Shown piece after piece: positions 18,200 to 25,670 of a stretch of DNA of 42,552 nucleotides. The stretch comes from an uncultured Saprospiraceae bacterium (GTDB taxonomy: Bacteria; Bacteroidota; Bacteroidia; Chitinophagales; Saprospiraceae), in the NCBI GenBank assembly GCA_937921595.1, contig CAKZTD010000271.1, forward strand, positions 1-42,552, read 5' to 3'. The position numbers and the translations under genes are program-made. Under the pieces are notes generated by a model. That model saw only the letters and a list, made by a program, of their open reading frames with translations, was not told the DNA's origin and searched no databases. The number at the start of each line of letters is the position of its first letter. Position 1 is the first letter of the stretch.

Positions 18200-18643
18200 A
18201 TGAAGATAAATTGGGGGACAGGCATCGCCATATTTTATTCCTGCTTTGTAGCGATCATGATCTTTATGGTCGTCAAATCAAGTCAGAATAATGTACACTT
18301 AGTACAGGAAAACTATTATCAAAAAGATTTAGGTTACGAGGAGTTTCGATCCAAGCGTCAAAACTCAACAGAGCTTTCTACTCCGGTGACCATCAAACTA
18401 AATAATGATCAAAATACAATGGAATTCAGTTTCCCAAAAGATATGAAAGAGGTCAAAGGGAAGCTTTTGTTTTTCCGACCTTCTAATAAATATATGGATA
18501 AAACATACGATCTAAAATTGGATGGAAATTCCAAAATGATTTTACCTTTGGATGCTACAATTCCTAGTGGACTTTGGCGAATAAAAATCGATTGGGAATC
18601 TCAGGGTAAGTATTTTTATAAAGAAGAATCAATCGTTATTTAA
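18200..18643 (+). CDS. ccoH: CcoH/FixH family assembly protein
   Basis: ATG 18200 gives 147 aa beginning MKINWGTGIAIFYSCFV, the standard FixH start. The frame could begin at 18158 but that adds only low-complexity residues. There is one N-terminal membrane helix (about 7-27), then an NYYQKDLGYEE segment and a periplasmic beta-rich domain. CcoH helps assemble and stabilise the oxidase. Confidence 0.9.
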   Translation: MKINWGTGIAIFYSCFVAIMIFMVVKSSQNNVHLVQENYYQKDLGYEEFRSKRQNSTELSTPVTIKLNNDQNTMEFSFPKDMKEVKGKLLFFRPSNKYMDKTYDLKLDGNSKMILPLDATIPSGLWRIKIDWESQGKYFYKEESIVI

Positions 18644-18702
18644 GAATGCTAGAATTCGAATAACATATCTCAGACTCTAGCAAAATAGTAAACTAAAGTA
18701 CC

Positions 18703-18741
18703 CCCATTTACTCATTAAGATCATTCATTCACTCACTCATT
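18703..18741 (-). repeat. Dispersed intergenic repeat, GAATGAGTGAAT family, short member
   Basis: On the minus strand this reads AATGAGTGAGTGAATGAATG and then AATGAGTAAATG, like the copies near 1581, 22552 and 38329. It fills most of the ccoH to TauE-like gap and overlaps the upstream region of the TauE-like gene. Confidence 0.4.
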
Positions 18742-18744
18742 GTC

Positions 18745-19443
18745 ATGGAACTCTGGACCGCATTCACCATAGGCTTATTTGGATCCCTGCATTGTGTTGG
18801 GATGTGTGGCCCTATTGCCTTGAGCTTGCCTTATCAAGACGAAACAAAACTCAGAACGTTAATAAATGTATTGACCTATAACTTCGGCCGAACCTTTAGT
18901 TACACCATCATTGGGATCATCCCCGGGATTTTCGGTTTAGGCGTTTTTGTCTCAGGTTATCAAAGTAGTCTTGCGATTATTCTTGGAATATTAATGATCC
19001 TAATTGCTCTGTTTTCTATTAATATCGAACAACAAATTTTAAAGATCAAAGGTTACAAAAAATTCAATAACTGGTTACGCGAACAGTTCGCTCGGCAGTT
19101 TAAAAAAGGCAACCGATCTACATTATTAAGCATCGGTTTGCTCAATGGTTTCCTTCCTTGCGGCATGGTCTATGTCGGAGTAGCCGGAGCAATTACTCAA
19201 GGTCATATCCTTGACAGCATGCTCTATATGATGTTTTTTGGATTAGGTACAATGCCTTTGATGATTCTAATGTCTTTCTCTGGTCATTGGGTTAGCGGAA
19301 ATTTTAGAAAGCAACTTTTTAAAATGGTCCCTTTTGTGATTTTCTTTTTTGGTTTCTTTTTTCTTTGGCGAGGTTTGGAAGTCGAGTTGCCTGCTGATGT
19401 AAATTTTTGGCTTATGAACGCGAAGCAGATGATGTGTTTTTAG
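18745..19443 (+). CDS. TauE/SafE-like (DsbD_2) membrane protein of the cbb3 locus
   Basis: The 232-aa protein has about six membrane helices and two conserved Cys motifs: GSLHCVGMCGPIAL at the N terminus and NGFLPCGMVYVGVAGA near 130. This family is commonly annotated as a sulfite exporter but is found beside ccoGHI in many genomes and is suspected to act in copper or redox handling during oxidase maturation. Here it closes the cco locus, 101 bp after ccoH. The function is inferred from context. Confidence 0.83.
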   Translation: MELWTAFTIGLFGSLHCVGMCGPIALSLPYQDETKLRTLINVLTYNFGRTFSYTIIGIIPGIFGLGVFVSGYQSSLAIILGILMILIALFSINIEQQILKIKGYKKFNNWLREQFARQFKKGNRSTLLSIGLLNGFLPCGMVYVGVAGAITQGHILDSMLYMMFFGLGTMPLMILMSFSGHWVSGNFRKQLFKMVPFVIFFFGFFFLWRGLEVELPADVNFWLMNAKQMMCF

Positions 19444-19521
19444 ATACTCATGTGAAAATGAACTTTAGTATTTTTCTCTTTTGCTATCTCTGTGTCAAAA
19501 AAAATAGCCCTACCAAAATAA

Positions 19522-19551
19522 AAACCCCAATGCAATTAAGCACCAGGGTTT
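19522..19551. terminator. Possible bidirectional terminator between the TauE-like gene and hpf
   Basis: AAACCC (19522-19527) pairs with GGGTTT (19546-19551), with a second short TGC/GCA pairing inside. It lies between convergent genes, with A-rich sequence on the left that reads as a T run on the minus strand. Confidence 0.5.
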
Positions 19552-19587
19552 CGAATCTAAAAGCTGTAGAAAATTTAGGTTAAAAGG

Positions 19588-19920
19588 TTATGTATTTGAA
19601 AGCCTTTCTTTTTCTTTTAAAATTTCTTTTTTATCGATTTCTTTTTTCTTTTTTAGCAATTGAGCTCTTAATTTATGAGTAACTGCAGCAGTCGCTTTTT
19701 CATAAGTATCAGCGTATGCTTGCGCAAATAATTCAGGGCCTGGCATTCTTAAACGAATTTCAATTAATTTATCATTGATTCCTTCATTGACACCTTTTTT
19801 TAAAAAGATATCCGCATGTAAAATACGGTTGTCAACGCCGGATAATTTTTCCATTTTTTCCTGAATGACTTCTTTTAGATAATCATTAACATCCCAAGGG
19901 GCTTGAATATTTAATTTCAT
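19588..19920 (-). CDS. hpf: Short ribosome hibernation factor (HPF/RaiA family)
   Basis: The 110-aa protein has the S30AE fold pattern: an N-terminal beta strand (MKLNIQAP), an amphipathic helix, ADIFLKK, then a strand with RLRMPGPELFAQAYADT, and a helix KATAAVTHKLRAQLLKKKKE. It has no long C-terminal dimerisation domain, so it is the short type. Such proteins inactivate ribosomes in the stationary or stressed state. It lies 179 bp downstream of the AhpD-like gene on the same strand and may be read from that gene's FNR-site promoter. No convincing paired site lies directly in front of it. Confidence 0.88.
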   Translation of the reverse strand: MKLNIQAPWDVNDYLKEVIQEKMEKLSGVDNRILHADIFLKKGVNEGINDKLIEIRLRMPGPELFAQAYADTYEKATAAVTHKLRAQLLKKKKEIDKKEILKEKERLSNT

Positions 19921-20099
19921 GTTGTTTGTGTTTTATATTTTTATTAAATTAGGTCTTGGTTTTAAATTCTTAATTATTGTTGAATGAACTTTTATAGACT
20001 TTTGAAAACCAGTTTTTAGATGATCTCATTCACTCTTTCTAAAAAGAATCTCGAGTAAAAACTAAAAATTAAAGTTTTTTCTAAAAAGCAAATAGCAAC

Positions 20100-20465
20100 C
20101 TAATTGCTAACAACTTCCTCATCTTGCTTTACGACAAACTGTCTAAGAGCAGCCAAAGCTTCACAACCATAAATCAACGAAGGGCCTCCTCCCATCATTA
20201 CAGATACACCGATGGTTTCTATTATTTCTTCATGATTAGCTCCTGCCTTTAGTGCATCATGTATATGGAAGGCAATACATCCATCACAGTGAACGGCGAT
20301 CGCAATTCCCAATGCAATTAATTCTTTGTTTTTTGTACTCAAAGCACCGTCAGCAATAGCCGCTTTATGTAAAAGGTTAAAACCTTTCATCGTCTCCGGA
20401 ATCTCGGTATTTAAATCTCCGATGAGTGAAACAAATTGTTGATAATGCTGTGGATAATTTTTCAT
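20100..20465 (-). CDS. Carboxymuconolactone decarboxylase/AhpD-like protein
   Basis: The 121-aa protein has the AhpD-type motif HCDGCIAFHIHDALKAG (Cys-x2-Cys plus the downstream His) around residues 48-66, and a Gly-rich GVSVMMGGGPS helix. AhpD-like proteins use this CxxC for disulfide or peroxide reduction and form all-helical trimers. Cytoplasmic. It has two FNR-like sites upstream and a -7 box at the standard offset. Confidence 0.87.
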   Translation of the reverse strand: MKNYPQHYQQFVSLIGDLNTEIPETMKGFNLLHKAAIADGALSTKNKELIALGIAIAVHCDGCIAFHIHDALKAGANHEEIIETIGVSVMMGGGPSLIYGCEALAALRQFVVKQDEEVVSN

Positions 20466-20477
20466 ATTTTTTTATTA

Positions 20478-20542
20478 TAAAGATACCCTGATCTAAGCCC
20501 AGAGTCATTGAGTAAAGTCATTTTTAATGATGATTTTTGTCA
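20478..20542 (-). promoter_or_regulatory. Promoter of the AhpD-like gene with paired FNR-like sites
   Basis: Sites TGAGTAAAGTCA (20509-20520) and TGATTTTTGTCA (20531-20542) have centres 22 bp apart. The minus -7 box TATCTTTA (20485-20478; 5 of 6) begins 29.5 bp from the nearer centre. The ATG is at 20465. hpf may be transcribed from here as well. Confidence 0.75.
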
Positions 20543-20561
20543 AGCGAGCAAATTCGATATT

Positions 20562-20918
20562 TTAAATATTTTTCGATACAAATCTTCTAAAGTTTTTTTT
20601 CAGTAGCTCTATGGCTTTAACGAATCTCCGGTGTTTGTTTTCCATCAATTCGAATTCTCTTTTCTGATTTTCAGGATCAAATAAAACCAAATTTAATTGA
20701 TGCTCTTTTTCTAACAATTCATCTTGAAGTGATTTTAAGTTCTTTTTCTTTTTTTCGAAAATTAGTTGATATTCCTTGACATGCTCGACGATAGATAATA
20801 GATCAGAATGTCGTTCAACTAAGAGATTTAATTCTTTTTGGAAAACGAGTAATTCGTCTTCATAGAAATTTAATTCCTTAAGCCATGTCTGATAAGCTCG
20901 ATGTTGTTGCGCGATCAT
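20562..20918 (-). CDS. Coiled-coil protein of unknown function
   Basis: The 118-aa, highly charged protein is predicted to be almost fully helical, with heptad-like Leu/Val spacing over residues 15-110 and many Lys and Glu. No signal peptide or membrane helix. I do not recognise a family. It lies just upstream of the AhpD-like gene on the same strand; the AhpD promoter sites occupy the gap. No paired FNR-like site was found in front of it. Confidence 0.65.
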   Translation of the reverse strand: MIAQQHRAYQTWLKELNFYEDELLVFQKELNLLVERHSDLLSIVEHVKEYQLIFEKKKKNLKSLQDELLEKEHQLNLVLFDPENQKREFELMENKHRRFVKAIELLKKNFRRFVSKNI

Positions 20919-20997
20919 AATTGATATTTTTGAGTATGAAATGCGAATCAGGTTTGAATTTAATATGGAGTCTAAGTGATTAATTTTAACGGAGTGT

Positions 20998-21108
20998 AAA
21001 CGGTATTAGGTGTTCGGTATTGGGAGAGCCCGAGAACCTAATACCTAATGCCGTTTTTTCTTAGCTTGGAGTAAATTAAAAACTTACATTATTTAAAACT
21101 CTGATTGG
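20998..21108 (+). repeat. Palindromic dispersed repeat, copy 1
   Basis: A hairpin-forming unit: AAACGGTATTAGGT (20998-21011) pairs with ACCTAATGCCGTTT (about 21043-21056) with one G-T mismatch. A T run and a conserved AT-rich tail to CTGATTGG (21108) follow. About 110 bp align with 37771-37872. It lies in the 324-bp gap 20919-21242; the rest of that gap holds AT-rich sequence and a short GAATGAGTGAAT repeat (21198-21230), with no gene seen. Confidence 0.65.
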
Positions 21109-21197
21109 CTGCCATATGATTTTTTATTTATGTTATTCTAGTTTAAAATGATTTAATAAAGAACAATAATCTAATAATCTCCTTTGCTTCAAGTTAG

Positions 21198-21230
21198 GCT
21201 ATTCACTCATTCTAATATTCACTCACTCAC
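21198..21230 (-). repeat. Dispersed intergenic repeat, GAATGAGTGAAT family, short member
   Basis: On the minus strand this reads GTGAGTGAGTGAATATTAGAATGAGTGAATAG. The core units are the same as in the copies near 1620, 22555 and 38370. It lies just beyond the stop of the minus-strand lipoprotein gene. Confidence 0.4.
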
Positions 21231-21242
21231 TTTTTTCCTTTC

Positions 21243-21917
21243 CTATAATTCCACTGGTAAAGCAATTCTTTTAAAATAATCACAGGTTTCAAAGACTAAT
21301 TCTTCATCTAAAATTTGGCTAAATTCATAAACAGTAGGAGAGATTTTAAATTGAAGGGTATCTCCTTGAGATAAATCTGTGACTGGAGTGATTTCTTTCA
21401 ATCGATCCAAATCTTCTGGGAGTGCCGCCATTGATAAGGCCAAGTCAAATTCGTAATCCATACTCAAGATCAAGACTTCCCAGTCACCATTACTCATTTT
21501 TTTATTCAGGATTTGATGCCCTCTGAATTGTGTTAAAACATTTTTTTCTCCTAATTGGAAGAGCGTATCTCGAACTGCCATCTTTCCAAAAACACTGTCG
21601 CCAACTACATTTATAGGGAAAGGCTGATCAAAGTCTTCTACGTACAAATTATATCCATCAAGCCTAATTTCTGGAGTAGAATCAATCTCTTCTAAGGTTG
21701 CAGCGAGCTCATATTCTTTTTCTTTAAAAATAGTTTTTCCATGTATGTGAACAATGGAGCTATCAGAGTCACATAAAAAGGTTCCTCGATAATATATTGG
21801 AAAAGAATTTTGAGGATTATATCCTTTTGGTTGAGGTTCTGAAAAAACTACTGGAGGTACACAAGCGTACCATGAAATAGTGACTAGAGTAAGCAGTAAA
21901 ATAAATGAGTTTTTCAT
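21243..21917 (-). CDS. Predicted lipoprotein of unknown function
   Basis: The 224-aa protein starts with a lipoprotein signal, MKNSFILLLTLVTISWYAC, with the lipobox Cys at 19, followed by VPPVVFSEPQPKGYNPQNSF. The rest is beta-rich with several aspartates. Its strands around YYRGTFLCDSDSSIVHIHGK and KMAVRDTLFQLG suggest a small envelope beta domain. I do not recognise a family. It is divergent from the gene at 22116. Confidence 0.75.
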   Translation of the reverse strand: MKNSFILLLTLVTISWYACVPPVVFSEPQPKGYNPQNSFPIYYRGTFLCDSDSSIVHIHGKTIFKEKEYELAATLEEIDSTPEIRLDGYNLYVEDFDQPFPINVVGDSVFGKMAVRDTLFQLGEKNVLTQFRGHQILNKKMSNGDWEVLILSMDYEFDLALSMAALPEDLDRLKEITPVTDLSQGDTLQFKISPTVYEFSQILDEELVFETCDYFKRIALPVEL

Positions 21918-21962
21918 GTCGATGTTTTTTTACAATATCGGTACGAAAAACTATGAAAATAA

Positions 21963-21996
21963 TGATTTAAGACAAGGAGGAGATTGAGATTTATCA
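21963..21996 (-). promoter_or_regulatory. Weak FNR-like pair facing the lipoprotein gene
   Basis: TGATTTAAGACA (21963-21974) and TGAGATTTATCA (21985-21996) have centres 22 bp apart, but both are imperfect. A TATTTTCA element (21961-21954; 4 of 6) sits at the standard offset from the second site. The second site abuts the site at 21998 that serves the plus-strand gene. This is the least certain of the set and is not counted among the 14 promoters. Confidence 0.4.
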
Positions 21997-21997
21997 A

Positions 21998-22062
21998 TGA
22001 TCAATATCATTATAGTGAGTGCATAAGATCATTATAAAGAGGTTTGAAATGATCTATTTTTG
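21998..22062 (+). promoter_or_regulatory. Promoter of the 121-aa unknown gene with paired FNR-like sites
   Basis: TGATCAATATCA (21998-22009) lies inside a perfect inverted repeat AATGAT-N4-ATCATT (21996-22011). TGCATAAGATCA (22020-22031) is centred 22 bp further. The -7 box TATTTTTG (22055-22062) matches 6 of 6 and begins exactly 29.5 bp from the nearer centre. Confidence 0.8.
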
Positions 22063-22115
22063 ATTTAATTAAACAATATTTCATTGATTTAAAAAAACAT
22101 AAAAATAATATCATC

Positions 22116-22481
22116 ATGAAAATATCTAAAAATAGACGCCTAAAAGATTTGCAAAATGAATTCAGTAGTTTCTTTCCATTTTTACGAATAGAATTTTATC
22201 GCAATCCACACTTGGAAGGAATGTCTTCTGATAAAAACGAAGTCTTAGATCCAGAGTTGAAAGTGGGCGAAGTTTGTGATTTATATACTTTTGGTTTTAT
22301 GCCATTGAATGGCTATCAAAAAGTTGGAAATTTTGAACAATTATTTGCTAAAACTTTCGGCTTAAATGTTCAAGTGTTTCGGAAATCTTACGGTAAATGG
22401 TTGCAGACTTGGGCAACGGATATTTGGACGCTTGAGGAGCAAAATGATAGAGGTAGAATAATGGGGAATAAGACGGCGTGA
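22116..22481 (+). CDS. Conserved-looking 121-aa protein of unknown function
   Basis: This is a small soluble protein without a signal peptide. It starts with a basic segment (MKISKNRRLKDLQNEFSSFF) and has aromatic-rich stretches (RIEFYRNPHLEG, GKWLQTWATDIWTLEEQND). I do not recognise a domain. It stands alone between a divergent lipoprotein gene and a convergent CBS gene. Its promoter has a perfect -7 box and a perfect palindromic FNR-like site, so it is a likely direct regulon member. Confidence 0.75.
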   Translation: MKISKNRRLKDLQNEFSSFFPFLRIEFYRNPHLEGMSSDKNEVLDPELKVGEVCDLYTFGFMPLNGYQKVGNFEQLFAKTFGLNVQVFRKSYGKWLQTWATDIWTLEEQNDRGRIMGNKTA

Positions 22482-22551
22482 TGTGGGAGAGGTATTAAGT
22501 TTAAGTTGTCATGTTTTCTGGTAGTTTTTTAATTTTCAATGTATCATTGTC

Positions 22552-22647
22552 AGAATGAGTGAATAGAGTGAATATTGGAGAAATCTTTAAATTCTTAGCT
22601 AATATTTTTGACATCTAGAAGGCCATTCACTCATTCATTCATTCATT
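22552..22647. repeat. Dispersed intergenic repeat, GAATGAGTGAAT family, inverted pair
   Basis: One unit reads GAATGAGTGAATAGAGTGAA on plus from 22553. A second, on minus (22647-22604), reads GAATGAGTGAATGGCC then TTCTAGATGTCAAAAA, matching the tail of the 38329 copy (GAGTGAATATCC then TCCTAGATGTAAAAAA). It lies between convergent genes. Confidence 0.5.
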
Positions 22648-22654
22648 ACTAATC

Positions 22655-23113
22655 TTACTCTGCCAAGGCTCGCTTCGGATGTAGCATTCTGAAAATAATA
22701 TCATGCGTTGTAATAATCCCGACTAATTTGCCATGATCCAGAACTGGAATAGCATGGAAAAGGTTTTCGCTGAAGATTTCCAAAGCCGTTTTAATCGTAT
22801 CAGAAGAAGAGACCCAAGTCACTCTTTTGGTCATCGCTTCCTCAATCTTGTAATTCTTCAAGATGATGTGATTATGGTATTGTTCTTCACTATCCTTGTG
22901 AATAGGTTTTAAGAAATAGAGATAATCTGTTTTACTTAAAATCCCTACCAGTTCTTCTTCACTTACCACAGGAATATGATGGATGGAGTTTTCAACAAAA
23001 ATATCTTTTGCTGCTTGCAAATTATCTTCAGGAGCCAAGGTTTTTACTGGACTCGTCATTATGCTTGAGATAGGGTTTTGTAAATTCATTTTATTATTTT
23101 TTAAATAAGACAT
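22655..23113 (-). CDS. Two-CBS-domain protein
   Basis: The 152-aa protein consists of two CBS motifs (about 15-70 and 88-145), each ending in the usual pattern (IPVVSEEELVGILSKTDYLYFL and IPVLDHGKLVGIITTHDIIFRM). Such pairs bind adenine nucleotides. Its ATG shares one base with the UbiB stop (TAATG), so the two are translationally coupled; MNLQNPISSIM at 23089 is an alternative start. A second CBS pair with similar TSPVK/HHIPV elements lies at 37892. Confidence 0.88.
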   Translation of the reverse strand: MSYLKNNKMNLQNPISSIMTSPVKTLAPEDNLQAAKDIFVENSIHHIPVVSEEELVGILSKTDYLYFLKPIHKDSEEQYHNHIILKNYKIEEAMTKRVTWVSSSDTIKTALEIFSENLFHAIPVLDHGKLVGIITTHDIIFRMLHPKRALAE

Positions 23114-24804
23114 TAAAAATTTCCATGTTTTATAATAGAATACAGCAAGCGAAAAGCTAGCAAACCAGATAAAACAAATCCGGCGAATCCCAACACGGAC
23201 ATATTAAAAATCAGAGGTGGAATACCTGCTGCAACAATCCAGGAAGAACCCAAAATCAAAGCGCTGAGTAGTAAGGTGAAAGAGATTCTATTGGAAACTG
23301 TTTCCATCTTCTGCGTCAAAGGCTCTAATCCTTTATGTTCAAACTCAAGATGGAGTTTTCCTCTTTTTATTTTGCGTATAATCTCAGAGATATCTTCAGG
23401 AAGATCTGTAAACAATTTGGACGAATCCAAAATATGTTTTAACAAGTCAGATTTTAATTTTTTGGGAATAAATTTTCTAAGTAAAAGTTTACTGGCATAA
23501 GGATCAATATTTTTAACAATATTATACTTAGGGTCAAGTTCCAAACCGACTCCTTCAATAATCAACATCGCTTTGATCAAAAGAAGCAAATTCGATGGGA
23601 TTTTAATTTTATAATCAAAGAAGAGAGAATTTAATCCTCGAAAGATCTCATCTGTATCCAGTGACTCAATAGTTACATTCTCATAAGCGGCAAAGAATTC
23701 CACAATGTCTTGTTCTAGCTCTTCTTCATTTTCAAAAAAATCACCTGCCGAAAAATGGAGAAAAGATTTCTTTAATCCCTGAACATCTTGTCTCGAAATA
23801 GCAAGTAATAATTCCGCAATGTGTTCTTGGTCTTTTTCCAGAATGAAACCCATCATTCCAAAATCGATAAAACAGATTTGCCCCGTTTTCTTCATTACAA
23901 AAATATTCCCCGGATGAGGATCAGCATGAAAGAAACCATGTTCGAAAACCTGCTCAAAATAAAGACCAATACCTTTTTGAGCCAAATCTTTTCCTGTAAG
24001 GCCAGTACTAGCTTCGATAGATTCCAGATCTGTGATTTTAAAACCATCGATAAACTCCATACAGAGCACCTGATTGGTGGTATATTCTGGATAGACATCA
24101 GGGACATAGACATCAGGATGCTTTGCGAATTGCTTTTGAAAGCGAATAATATTGGCAGCTTCTAATGTGAATTTCAATTCTTTGCGAATACTGATTTCGA
24201 ACATTCTGACCAATTCTTTCGGTTGGAAAGCCATGTATTGTGGGAAATAATACTCGATGACATTCGCCAGATTTTTCAAAATTGAAATATCAGCTTCAAT
24301 ATTAGCACTGATATCTGGACGTTGAACTTTCAATGCGACTTCTTTGCCTCCAATTGTTCTGGCTCGGTGAACCTGAGCAATGGAGGCCGAAGCCAAAGGG
24401 TTATAATCAATGTGTTCGAAAAAATCTTTGAGTGGTCGTTTATAAGCTTTTTTGAGTGCTCGGTGGATTTTTGATTTTGAAACAGGAAGTGCCTGATCTT
24501 GAAATTTGGTCAGTTCATGGATCAATTCCTCAGGTAAAAGATCGGGTCGATTACTAGCAATTTGTGCAAACTTAATAAAAGTCGTCCCTAATTCTTCGCA
24601 GACCATTCGTACACGTTCGTACCTCGTGTATTGCAAAACAGATTTTCCATCTCGAAGCGGAGCCATATTTTTGACAACAGATACGAATCGGTTGAAGGGT
24701 GGATGCGACACTACATCTTCAAAGCCATACTTGACCAACACGCCAATAACCTGCTGATATCGTTTCCAATGGCTTTGAGTTGATGCAGTATTTTTTGTTA
24801 GCAT
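23113..24804 (-). CDS. ubiB: ABC1/UbiB-family atypical kinase
   Basis: The 563-aa protein has the ABC1/ADCK domain: a KxGQ-like region (LGTTFIKFAQIASNRPDLLPEEL), an Ala-rich loop in PLASASIAQVHRA, the lysine in VALKVQRPD, the catalytic region GFFHADPHPGNIFV and the metal motif FIDFGMMG. Two C-terminal membrane helices (about 510-555) anchor it. UbiB-like proteins act in quinone biosynthesis or lipid distribution; in Bacteroidota the quinone is menaquinone, so the symbol marks family, not proven role. It follows the coiled-coil gene by 60 bp. Confidence 0.88.
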   Translation of the reverse strand: MLTKNTASTQSHWKRYQQVIGVLVKYGFEDVVSHPPFNRFVSVVKNMAPLRDGKSVLQYTRYERVRMVCEELGTTFIKFAQIASNRPDLLPEELIHELTKFQDQALPVSKSKIHRALKKAYKRPLKDFFEHIDYNPLASASIAQVHRARTIGGKEVALKVQRPDISANIEADISILKNLANVIEYYFPQYMAFQPKELVRMFEISIRKELKFTLEAANIIRFQKQFAKHPDVYVPDVYPEYTTNQVLCMEFIDGFKITDLESIEASTGLTGKDLAQKGIGLYFEQVFEHGFFHADPHPGNIFVMKKTGQICFIDFGMMGFILEKDQEHIAELLLAISRQDVQGLKKSFLHFSAGDFFENEEELEQDIVEFFAAYENVTIESLDTDEIFRGLNSLFFDYKIKIPSNLLLLIKAMLIIEGVGLELDPKYNIVKNIDPYASKLLLRKFIPKKLKSDLLKHILDSSKLFTDLPEDISEIIRKIKRGKLHLEFEHKGLEPLTQKMETVSNRISFTLLLSALILGSSWIVAAGIPPLIFNMSVLGFAGFVLSGLLAFRLLYSIIKHGNF

Positions 24805-24864
24805 TTTTTTCTGCTTTTTATTAAGTTTTTAAACTTTCAAAAGATTAAAAACTATTTGTAAATC

Positions 24865-25479
24865 CTATTTGATAATCTCAGAAAATGCTTGCTTCAAGTG
24901 ATCAAAAGATTGAGAGATTTCATCCATGAAATGCTCAAGGCTTTTTCCATCAGAAGAATTCTCTTCATCAAGCATCGCAATTGTTTTATCTAAAGATTCA
25001 ACTAAAGCTTTTTGATCAGCTTCAATTTTTTCGCGATTATCAAATTCAGTAAGTGCCAAATCTACTCGATAAGCATCCAGTACTTCTTTTAATTCATTCA
25101 ACTGGTTGGTTACTCGATCTCCAGCATCTTTGTAAACCGTACGGATCAAGTATTCAGCTTCATGAACTAATCTCATATTGCCTTTTCTACGGGTTTCGTA
25201 AGTTCGTTCTGCTGTTGGCATTTCTGCATTTAAAGCACCGTTCAACTCTGTAAGTTTTCTAACCAAAGAAATTCGCTGTTCAGAAATTTTAGATTCCGTT
25301 TGTTTGAATTGTGCTTTTTGTTGATTGAAAAATTTAGAGAAATTTTTCTTTTCTGATTTTATGACATCTTTAGCTTCTGCTTTACCCAGAGATAATTGTA
25401 GCTCTAATTCTTCAATCATTCCTTTCCATTGGTTAAGTTTTGATTTTCCAAATTCCAATACTTCTTTTTTGGTATCCAT
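24865..25479 (-). CDS. Coiled-coil protein, first gene of the UbiB/CBS operon
   Basis: The 204-aa cytoplasmic protein is almost entirely helical and charged, with no signal peptide or membrane segment and long heptad-like stretches (about 15-85 and 105-180). I do not recognise a family. It is transcribed divergently from the fixL-like gene, from a shared regulatory region. Its position ahead of ubiB and the CBS gene suggests a shared task, perhaps as an adaptor or stress-related scaffold; this is a guess. Confidence 0.75.
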   Translation of the reverse strand: MDTKKEVLEFGKSKLNQWKGMIEELELQLSLGKAEAKDVIKSEKKNFSKFFNQQKAQFKQTESKISEQRISLVRKLTELNGALNAEMPTAERTYETRRKGNMRLVHEAEYLIRTVYKDAGDRVTNQLNELKEVLDAYRVDLALTEFDNREKIEADQKALVESLDKTIAMLDEENSSDGKSLEHFMDEISQSFDHLKQAFSEIIK

Positions 25480-25524
25480 GTTGTATTTTTTTCAGTTAAA
25501 TAAAAATGATGTTCTGTTCTGATA

Positions 25525-25620
25525 CAAAGGTGAAGAATCATGTTTTAAAAAAAAGTGACATTAATCATGGGGTAAATTGATTTTTATCATCTGTAGGGTC
25601 GCTATAATAAGGTTTCTTTG
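25525..25620. promoter_or_regulatory. Divergent coiled-coil/fixL promoters sharing paired FNR-like sites
   Basis: Sites TGACATTAATCA (25556-25567) and TGATTTTTATCA (25578-25589) have centres 22 bp apart. The minus -7 box CACCTTTG (25532-25525; 5 of 6) and plus -7 box TTTCTTTG (25613-25620; 5 of 6) each begin 29.5 bp from the nearer site. This predicts autoregulation of the sensor-regulator operon. Confidence 0.8.
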
Positions 25621-25670
25621 TATTAAAGAACATGTTCTTTTGGAATTTATAAGAATAAACATAGATCAAA

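Noticed and set aside
20021-20032. TGATCTCATTCA upstream of hpf as an FNR-like site
   Set aside because: The right half is off consensus, there is no partner 22 bp away and no -7 box at the standard offset. hpf may instead be read through from the AhpD-like gene.
20998-21058. Hairpin with T run as an ordinary terminator
   Set aside because: The T run lies on plus while both neighbouring genes are on minus, and the whole unit plus tail recurs at 37771.
23821-24165. Plus-strand open frame opposite ubiB
   Set aside because: Shadow of the UbiB kinase domain, which has clear motifs on the other strand.
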